Of a stretch of DNA of 64,000 bases, positions 24,566-35,700 are shown piece after piece. The position numbers and the translations under genes were made by a program. This DNA is from Enoplolaimus lenunculus (taxonomy: Eukaryota; Nematoda; Enoplea; Enoplida; Thoracostomopsidae): the NCBI GenBank assembly GCA_030248215.1, contig JASANG010003292.1, forward strand, positions 62,001 through 126,000, read 5' to 3'. The first letter of the stretch is position 1, and the number at the start of each line of letters is the position of its first letter. A model generated the notes under the pieces. That model had not been told where the DNA came from and searched no databases. It saw only the letters and a program-made list of their open reading frames with translations.

Positions 24566-26716
24566 GTAAGTAAACCTGTAAGGGTTGCGCTATACTCGCT
24601 GCGTCCCACGCCTCCGCGCGTCATGTTACAATTTAATTTTTATACGAAATGAGGTAAAACCCGGCACGAAATGGCACCCAGCGCTATTTTTAAAAATTGG
24701 CTCAGAAACGTATAATACAGCCCTATATCATACACCATGACAGCGGGGATCTCTTCGTTAACGGTAAACGTATAATGGCAAAACGATGAATCTTTTGTTT
24801 GTATTAATGTTAGTAGGTAATTGAAATTACTAGCGATCTATGAGTTTTTATGAAAATAGTTATTAACATGGAGTGAATTGATAGTTTTTGTAAAAATTTA
24901 ATCGTAAAATGTAATGCTGGTGTAAGTGTGGCGTTATGGCGACGCAACTCGAAAATATGTTACGTGTACATGTTATGCGGTGCCATCCGGTAATTCACGT
25001 GCGTTGCCATACGTCGTCAAAAATGAAGCCGGACTGCACCGGTCGGCATAACAGTAGTCAAAAGTATAGTGTCAGGCTTCGGTTGAGCAGGTACTTATGT
25101 TTATAGAAGAAGTGAAAAATGTTGACTCAACGGCTAGTCGTGGGTTGGATGCTACTTCAAACGCTGTGTATACACGTAGCGGTCAGCAGTCATCAATTAT
25201 GCATCGGTTTGGATCTTCGGCAAAGGTGAACTGCATTGTTCACATTTACTTTTAACACTTTGCCAGCGAAAATGCCTGGCGTTGGTGTTCACTATAGCAA
25301 ATTCTAAATCTGTCACTCGTTATGCCTACCTTAGCACAATTTCCTTTTTAGCCTGACCGTAATACTTGTCACAATGCAGACAAAGTATACATTGTGACAC
25401 GTATTAAGGTCAGGTTTGCAAACAAAATTGTGCCAAAGGTTTGGTTAACGAACGGAAGATTTAACATACGCTAGGCGTTACGGGAACGAAAAGTTTTTCG
25501 TTGACAAAGTGTCAAAAGTTAATGTTAAAAATGTAAAAAGCGCATTCGGGAAGTTCGCTTGACTTATAAGCAAAATTCTAAATTTTTGTGGTTGTCCAAA
25601 ATTTTTCTTTGGGAAGGGCTGAGCAACCATTAGGCCCCTGGTGGATAAGGGATCGCAGCGCATCTGTTATGTATTACAGTTATGTTTTGCTATTTATAAC
25701 CTTTGCGCATTGCGCAAAGTCGAACGACTAGTTTTTGTAAAAGTTCTGCATCGTAAACAGTTTATTTGTAACTTTGGGATAGTTCGGGAACGTTTTGTTA
25801 TTGAGATTTCGCAAAGAAAAATGCTTTAAGTCAAATTTCTGGCAGCGCTAAGACGATTCTTATTGTTAAAGTTAGAAAAACTAGCATAATTTTCGTTACA
25901 CAATTTGTTTCACCTCCGCTCCGGCAAAATTTGTTTACCTCTGGCTTGGCTTCGGCTTCTTCACCTCCAATTGTGCTCTGTGTGGAACTATGATTTTGGA
26001 TATGAAAAGATGCTGACGAAATGTCTAAAATATAATATACCAAAGAAATGCCTTCCGTGAGTCATAAGATTATAATGTTCATTTTAACTTAACATTTTAA
26101 GGATTTTAATTTTGTCGTTTGTGACTCAAACGATCTTGCTCTAGAATTTGTATTCGTTTGTTTTGAAAAATCAATCTGCCGATGATTGTTATAACTCAAC
26201 GCTGTCTCAGTGTTGTATTTGATTGTTCATGTACACTTTTCCGGAACATTTAATATTAAGGCTTAGGGTGACGCTATACATGTCGTGATTCGCCGTCCGT
26301 CATCGTCCTTCTCCGAATGATATCTTACACGCGCGACCAGGTGACATTAAAATTATTACCATGTATAGCGTTACCCGAATGCAAAGGCTTAGGCATAGGT
26401 AACATTTTCCTAAACCTTAGTCTAAATTTGCAGGGAAAATGTACACGATCCCATTTTATGCATTGTCGTATTTTACAAGCAATGCCCTCGTTTCAGTACC
26501 AATTCTACTTCAACGGACCATCGACCGGATCCGGCAATCATCCGTCTGCGCTTCCGCTATCACGTCGCGATCACAACTTGGTCAGCATTAACCAAAATAT
26601 GATACCACCAGCATCAGTACAGGCCCATCAGTATCAAAACTCCGCATTCACTCGTCTTAACTCTCAAAATGGGCAAACGAAGATTCAAGAACAACAGAAA
26701 CAACAACAGGTGCAGC

Positions 26717-26772
<56 letters not shown>

Positions 26773-29700
26773 GACACCGATCCTAGTAAAATGCATTCGC
26801 CATTGCCGTCACGTGCAAACAATAATGGAGTTAATCGAGTCCAAAATCTGCCAGCGAATCATGATAAACCAAGTGCTTTGGCAGATCAAGAGGATCGTGC
26901 CGGAGGGTGCGCTGTGGAATTAACAACTGATGGTAGTAAAGGAGCCACGACAGGTCCAGCGGGGGTCGTTAATGGCACAGCTAATCAGCAAAAAGAAGCC
27001 TCGATGGTGAATTGTTCAGGAAACGAGGCTTTAAGCATACAGGAACCGTCAGTGAATAGTACGCAAGCCAGTGCTGGTGCGAAACGAAGATCGTAAGTTG
27101 GAAGAAGGTTTATTTTAGCTGTTTAGATGAAATCGGTCTAGGAGCAGTATTTTAAATCAAATGTTTTTACCTGCAACACAGTCATAGTATTGACTGGGTT
27201 TCTTGAAATACTTTACATCATTTCGAACAAATTTCGCTGCGAAATAATATGATTCGGTCATAAATATGATAATTTAAAAGAGAGTTAGCAAACTGAATAT
27301 CCGGCAATGCAGAACACTGGAGCCTAGCTGGATATCCGGCTGTACTCTGGTATAATTACATTAATCGTCAGCTCGCTGCGTTTCAAATTTCGAACAAATA
27401 ATCACGGGTGTTGAAAATTTTGTTCGGTGAACAACAAACTAATGCAGCTTGCAAATTGCAAATTCTAAGTTCCTATCTGCAATAGATTTGCTGTTTTTAG
27501 AGCCACTTCTGAATGATGATAGTTGCTGTACACAAAGTTTATCTGCCTGTCGTACAACCGCTTGATAAGGTTACTGGCTGTTTGCAGATGCAAATGAGTG
27601 CGAAATTTGAATTTTCTCTCCGAACAGCCCTTTTTTGTGGCTTTGATTAGATCAGCCGTTTATTTGTCACACATTGTTGTTGACATAATTTAGGACTGGA
27701 ATTTAGTTTAACATTTAGTGCTTGATCTGGAATTTTTAGATTGTACAATTTTAGTAGTATTGGCTTTGATACAGTTTAGCGGCAACGAACTATAAACCCT
27801 GCGAGCTTCTAAAATTGTACGAAGATGGCGCTATACTTTTTGACTGTAGTAATGCCCTCGCTATTCATCGTCTTTCGGGAACATCCGGCACCGTGCGGCA
27901 TCGTTCGTGAATTGATGTATGGCACGGCAGAATTATTTGTAATCAAAAAATTTTGACATTCGGTGGCGTGCGGCGACAAATGACGCCGCTCAATAAGTTT
28001 AGCCCCACCCTTATTGCAACATGTTAGTGTTGGTCAAAAGTGAGTTATTTTTCTGATATGACGTGTTGCTATTTTAATAAGTACTTATATAACATTTTAT
28101 TTTTACAGGTTTGCAACTGCAGCCGCTGAAAATTTAAGATGTCTAGCGTCGTCGCCGCGGCGCCGTATTTCAATTCTCTCGCCAGTTAACAATATTTTAT
28201 CGCCAGCAAATAGCTCTGGGGCCAAACGGGCAGCTGATCCTGTTACCACTACCGCGACTACTACCACTAACACCACAACGAGAACTACGAACGACTGTGA
28301 CTTGATTCAGGCAACTCAAGTTCCGATATCTACGGCTGGTTCTAGCTTACAGGGTGCAACGGTGAGCACGTCATCGTCCGCCGCACCTACTAAAGTGCCG
28401 GTGCCCGTCTCGTCTCCTTTGGCATCTAGACATGCGACCACCGCTAGGCTGGCCGGTGCCGTTGGTTCAAGGAATCAAGATGGAACGCCGCCGAATAGAG
28501 CATTGGTACCACCAAGTCCAGCCACTGGGGTAGGTTTTGTGGGTTGAGGTTTAAGGGTCCCTTTACAAAAACTTTTCAAGTAAAAATATATTGCAAGTCG
28601 TGCTTCTACCCCGAAACTTTTTTCTGCTCTTAGTAGTGTAACATGTAATGTTAGTGTTGCCGGGTGTTGGTGGTGGTTGCTGATGTCTTGTCGTATGGGG
28701 TTAGCATTAAGTAGAAAAAATTACTTTAATGCGGCTGGTCTCATAAGTGCTTTGAACAAAACAGTAATGGCTGTTTTTGAGAATTTTGCAGTTTAGAGTT
28801 AGAAATGGTATAGAGTTAATTATTTAGCGGTGTTTGGCCTTTATGTTTATTCTGCTAAAACGTTTTTTCTTTATATAAACGTTGCTGATTTGACATATTC
28901 AGAGGCGTTCCGAACAGGTCTGTTACTCAGATTATACTAGCATGAGCTAAGGTTAACACAGCGGTTATTTAAGTGTCGTTTTTCTTTGTTTTTTGCTGAA
29001 ACTAGTTTTTCTTGATGTAAATCTCATTGGTTTTGCCTTTTTTTCAGAGACGTTTTCAACAAATCCCCATTGCTAATCAGAGCCAGGCTTCCGTCTCAAT
29101 TAAACCCTCAGCAATTGGGCAGCAGTTACAGCCAATAAAAATGATCGACGATGCAGAGACAGTGGAAACACTGGTTCACGCACCGGAAATTGCAGCTAAA
29201 CGAGATATCACAGCCTCAATTCCAGTAGCCCTGAGTGCGTTTCAAGCAGCTCAAACGCAAGCTGGACCTGTCGATAACAAGACAGAGGACGACGTAGAAA
29301 TTGTTAACGGAGGAGGTCAGGTTCAATACCAGAATCCGAATACTCATACGCCGATGATAGTCGCTGGCCTAGATGTAGCTAAGATACCACCACCGTCTGT
29401 GGTGGTAAAGTATCCCGTTGGTCAAGGTGACATTCGGAGCGATTCAAGGGCAGGTGCGAATAGCGGATGTGGCTATCCTACATCTAGCGGGCTGGTTCGC
29501 GGTTTTCAGCAAGGCAGTAATGTTCGTCACACTCAGCAGACTGGAAGTGGCTCTGGGCTAACAAGTTATGGTCGGCCAGAATCATCCCGGGGGCCTGGCG
29601 TTGTCGGGGGACTGCTTTCCAGTGGATGTTCCACTGATAGTCCTCGAAGCTCCAGGCGTTCGTCAGGATCTCACCCGCCGGCGAATTCGGGCCTACCCAG

Positions 29701-32700
29701 GATGACGGCAGCTGGACCGGAAGCAACAGCTGTTTGTGTAGTTGGCGCTGCGTGTACAACGACAGCTGTGACATCAGATGCTCAACTGCACGCACAAGCT
29801 GACCAGCGTCTCAGGACGCAGAATGACATGAATTCTGAGCAGTTTCACTCAGGAATGAATGGGGAAGATGGGCCGTGTTGCATTGCTGGTACTACGACGA
29901 CATACGCGTGGAAGAAATATTCTCAGCAACATCAGCAAAACGATGGGGAACAGTACCCAACACAGACAACATTGAACCAAGTTGGATCCCCGCAGCGACA
30001 AATGTTGCAGCATAATCGATTGCGACAGTTATCGGGGCAACAACAGCAGGAAAAGCAACAACAGTCACTACTACTACAATCATCTCAACCAACAACAACA
30101 TCTGGTATACCAAGGCGTTGTTCACCGATGACGTCACCAGTAGCAAAGCATCGTCAGCCTGTTACAGCGGTGACGTCATCGATAGGATCGCAACAGCCTC
30201 ACCCCCCTCCTGCCCCGAACAACTGTCGCACTCCCCATCATTATACACCGCTAACCCCTACACAGCCCCGACGCCGGCCAGCTGCCACTCCCGCCTGTTG
30301 CGACCCCCCAGGGACGTTTGTACCCCAAAGCCCGAACGCGTATCGGAGATTTTCGTATACCCACGGTGTTGCTCAGACTTCGGGTGATGGTACCGTTCCA
30401 GTATCGTCTGCTCCAACTGGACTAAGGTCGCCTGTGGCCCAGCATACACGGGCTACGGCTACGAATTGTGCGGACGAACAAGGTTAGAATTGTATTGAAA
30501 TGGTTTGCACAGTTGCAGTATTGTTAAATTTTTTCAATTATTGTGCTCTGGTATCGACCGGATATTAAATTCACCTGTTATCGGAACCAAACTGGATGCT
30601 AACCGGATATAGCATCGGAATTTGTACACTGTCGGTAGTATTTAAGTCGTGCAAAATGTTTACTGATTTATAAACTTTATTGTTAGCGTGGAATTTTCAT
30701 TTCACTTCAGCGTCAAAACCTTAATGTTACTGACTTTGTCTCGAATGCAGTCGCAGCAAAACGTGTAGTACTTTCAAATGTACAAAGCAGTTTTATCACG
30801 TTCGAGTCTACAACCACAAATATCTGGTACCCGACAGGTTCATACCGGATACTGGAACCAGATATGGATGTTGATTTGTTGCCGGATATCCGCTCGAAAT
30901 GTTTTACCCAGGTTTTTCGTAATTATGGCTCACTGTAGTAATTACACACCTATGGTAAACACTTATTGTTTTTATTTTATACTCTATTGTTTTTGCAGCT
31001 AGAAAACCCGGGCGATTTCCGACGTCCGCCGATACGTTATTAGCATTAAGTGGTTGCGCTATTGATACTAGTTCTGATCAACCAATGCCACCGGATCCAA
31101 ACGATGACCCTAATCGGCAGCATGGACAGAATATGTTTGGATTTGGATCGGAACCAGAAACCAGGCAGCAGCAACAGCCTGCGTTGTATGATAATATGGG
31201 TAAGAATTTTCGGTTTTTCAATATATGTGTACAGTGCTTATAATTAGTTAGCAATGAGTCATGGGTAGCCAAATGGAGGTATTCTGCAATCAAAAGACGG
31301 TACACGTAAAACTGCATCGAGCTAACAATTGTTATTTGCATTAAGTGTACGAATTCTTAGTGCATCGTGTACTCTTGGCAGTAGAAAAAGTCTACATAAT
31401 ACTATTGTCTGGTGAATGAACATTCTTAACCATAGGTATTTTAAAGCTATGCCAATGCGTAATCTGAGTTGTTTTATTTTTCAAATGTTATAGAGATCTC
31501 ATCACAAAGCCAAGAAATGCGCAGTATTACCGAAGATCTGCCAACCGATGTATCAAGTAAAGGTCAACAGTGTTCGATAGTTAAAGACAAAGCAAATCGT
31601 CAAGGTTAGTAGTTTTTGCATTACTTTTAAATTTTAGCAGGCCCGTGGAAAGCCCCACGCAGTAGAGGGGACGAAAACTTTTTCAGGAGGGGCATGCAAG
31701 GATTTCTCATGCCCTGTACAAGCGGAGTTGTTGGCCGGAAGAAAATAGTTTTGGAGCTGGAATAAATGGAAAAATTGAAAAAATATTAAACGATTATATA
31801 ATTTGTAACTAAATATGACATAAACTAACGTTACTTAGATGACATTTAACTAATTTACTGCAACACATTAACAATGACCGTGTGTCAGGAGGACACATTA
31901 TATGTCTGAAAAGAGCGAAAATTGCAGCATTTGAATGCATAATGAATTGAAGTTTTGCCGTGAGATTTAATGTAAAACTACATCTGCATCTCGTTCAAAA
32001 GTTTCAACATCGAAGCATTTTTGGGCAAACGCCGGCTGTGCTGCCTATGTTTAATTTCTTGTTTTTGCGACAATGAACTTCTTAGCATATATCTTGATTA
32101 TATTTTGTATTGAGTTACATTATTAGCTTTGAGCGTACAATGGAATACTAACGCTAAAAATTCACTCAGGCAAAGCATGAAATTTTTCCTTTTTTTTCTG
32201 AAAAAATGGAAAAAATATTTATCCGGTCAATATTTTTTCCGGAACAAAACAATCCTACTAACAAGCGAGAATAAGTTTCTGTGTCCCCCCTTCGGTTTCC
32301 TCTGGCTACCGGGCCTGAATTTAAAAAATCTGTTGAGTCTGCTATTCTTTGTGTAGATACATAGGCAGGTCTAAGCCATTTAGACTTCAGTAGTAATTTC
32401 ATATTACAGCGTTTCTCGTACCTGCGATGCGACTTAGAAATTTGAATTTGTGCTACAGGTGTAACTTTAGTTTGTAGTATTACTACAGGTCAAAACTGCA
32501 TACTCGAGTGTCGTCTAAAAAGTTGTATCAGTATGTGGGTACATGTTGATTTGTGCTCCAGGTGTAACTTTAGTTTGCAGTATTACTACAGGTCAAAACT
32601 GCATACTCGAGTGTCGTCTAAAAAATTGTATCAGTATGTGGGTTCATGTGAATCTGTGCTCCACGTCGTAACTTTTGTTTGCAGTATTACTACAGGTCAA

Positions 32701-35700
32701 AACTGCATACTCGATTGTCGGTTAAAAGTTTGTATCAGTATGTGGGTACCACTTTGATTAGAAGGCACAATCACTAAAATTACCTGCTATACGAAAGTTA
32801 TTGCGCAACATGCAATAGACTTACTGAGCTTAAGGTTCATAAGCATGTACAGGAAGGAACTTTTACAAGCTGTAGAATAATCTGCAAATGTGAACAATAA
32901 TTATTGTTCTCGCTCGCAAAAACTTTCAAAGTTTTTTATGCCATCCCGAAATGAAATTTTATATATGCATCTGCAAAAGTTACAATCTTATGTATCACCA
33001 ATTAACGATAGCTTGTCAACTACGAGCATGTATTAATCAGAAATGTTGCCAATTTTAGGAAACAATTTTTCGCACGCTGGCACTGGGTTCCTTAATCATC
33101 ATTATCAGGGTAACGGTATAGGTGGTGATTTTGATGAAGATGAACTATTCAATAGTGTTGGAGGCGCACTTCCTACGTTTAGTCCTGTACCGTCTGCTAT
33201 AATGCAACCTGAACCCTTTGTGGATGTAAGTGTACGATTCATATACACGACATTCTTTTTTATTTTAGCACAGAAATAGAGCAATATTTTTTCGTGCAGT
33301 TGTTTACGTACAGGTTAACTTGGTCGTTTGTTTTTTGAAAATGAAATAAAATTTTACGCAAAACGTTTAAAAGTTTGAGATTATTAGTACAAAACGATGT
33401 CGTTAAAATATTTCAGAACGAATCGCATTGTGGCAGTTACCGCACAAGCATTTGTTTAACATAGGAAAATCCCCCAGGTTGAACCTGGAGAATACACCAC
33501 TCTTCAGTTGCCCCCAGATTTTCCAAGGCTCTCCGCGCGTCAGGGAAAACATGGAATACAGGAAATTTGGGGTACTTTGTCAGGGAATTCTGTTAAAAAA
33601 TGATGTTTCAGGGATAAACGGGAAAAATGATTTAACGTAATTGTTGCGTTTAGCAAAACCAGATGCAGCGCTTTCAGAAATCGAAAAATCTGTATAAATC
33701 CAGTTGTTGAGGTAGAAACATCTACTGGAAGTGTCGGGGAAAAGTTTTGAGAAATTTGCGCTGGAACTCTGTTAAAGTACATTTCGAACCGTTAAAAACC
33801 ATGAAACTGTATAATATATTTATTATATATTTTAGCGTGAACACAACATTACACTTTCACGACTAGAATACACCCTTGAACTGGTTGAGTGCCTTATTGA
33901 AATGGCTCAATCTCGTGCCAACTACATGATGTCAACAATGATGAACCAATCAAAATCTAGAAAGGTGAGTTGTAAATCATAGTTGTAAAGCTTTTTGAGT
34001 TTTGGTCTTCAAGTTAATTTTAATTTTAAAATTTTCACAACTCGGAAGCCAATGATCAAACTGCTTTTCGAGTAATGTTGACGCATGATTTGCTTGTTTT
34101 AAGATTTGTTTGTTCTAACAAACAACTGCCTACTGTGTCAAAAAATATAACAGATTGTGCAGAAGCACAGTATGTAGCATGGCAACTTACATACCTACAG
34201 CAGGGTGCAAATATTACTTGACATATTCGTCCTGCAGTCATGATGATATTCGTTATTTCAGATTCCATCCGTGGATTCAACAAGTCAGCTTTCAGATGCT
34301 TACAGGTATGTTACTGGGGTTATTTAGAAAATTTTAATGAGTGTTATTAGTAAAGTAGAAACATTTTTGAGTATAGATGGGTGTGGGATATATAAGTGGA
34401 CATGAAATGCTGTGGTTGAAAAAATGGCAAAACGTTTGTTCTGAAATTAGATGCTACTGTGTATCTTGAAAATTTAGTTTTTCAAAGGAACAGAATATTA
34501 TGAACGGCCCCTTTCTCCAATCAGACGTTTTAGTTTGATTTGGCTGTTATTTCAACAACTTTAGTGATGAGTGAAATACGTTTGTCTAATCGCATTGTGT
34601 AATAAAATATCCTGTACTGTAGATGTTTGCAGATGATTTTGTAACTTTTCATTTTGTTTCAGACGCGCTGAACAGCTGGTAATTTATGTTCGTGCGTTGC
34701 ATTTACTATCATCAGCTCTTCAACTTGCACAACAAGAGTTCAGTTCGAAACGACTACATCCGTCGGAAAATGTTAAAAATGGTAAGTTTATAAGGTTTAC
34801 ATTTAATGTTTTTAAAGTTGGGTTATTTTTAATCGTTGTCGCTGAAACACTATCGCTTCCAAGCCGTGGTTTTGAAAAACAGTGAACAAATTTCGTTGTT
34901 CTGATTTATTCTCGTGTGGTGTGTTTGAAATATTACAAACGAAACCAGTCTCTGTTTTTTGGTGGATCATTTCACTTCATTGATGATCGTCGAACACCTT
35001 ATACGAAGCTTTAGAGGCTTAAACGGTGTCATATGCTTTGCGTCTCGAACTAGAGCTCGCGTACATCGTGTAATAAATTTTCACATCACTATCTTTTATA
35101 ACAGGTTTCAAACATTCCTACACTCTTCGATAACGATCAACTCAGGTGTGTGTGCACCTATCGCCTGCTGGTCGTAAAAACGTCGCGGACCGTATTTTGT
35201 AGTTTCGTGCTTGAAAGGCAAGCTAATATGAAAAAAAATAATAAAATATTATTATTGCAGTGCTCAATGGTCTCAACGAATTGTACCATACGTGCCTTGC
35301 TCGTAGTCAAGAGTTGAGTAGTCTTGGAATTCCAGCTGGACTTGGCATGGATCCAAAACAAACGATTATAACTGCCGAAAGATTGATGTATAATCACGCG
35401 TTGGAGTTGGTGAGTGCTACAATTTTTTAAAAATTATATTATTGTTCTATTTCAACAGGGTGTTTCCTGCCAAGTTATAATTTTGTATATCAGAAAGCTG
35501 TGCAGTTTTCAATTCTAAACTATTATAGACTATATTTTTAGTTTGAATGAATACCTATCTCCAACTAGAATTATTATTTAACCAATAATATTGCAAAAAA
35601 GAAAACTAAAATGAATTTTTCGGTGCCATGTATTTTCATTTTCCGGTCCTGTTTCCGGAAGTTTTTTCAAGTTCCGGTTCCGGTAAATTATGATTCCGGT

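Noticed and set aside
26614-26923. Leucine- and asparagine-run proteins at the CAA tract
   Set aside because: Shadow frames of the polyglutamine repeat in ULK exon 12.
32449-32757. CRISPR-like array
   Set aside because: The repeats are contiguous without unique spacers and the genome is eukaryotic; this is a tandem duplication.
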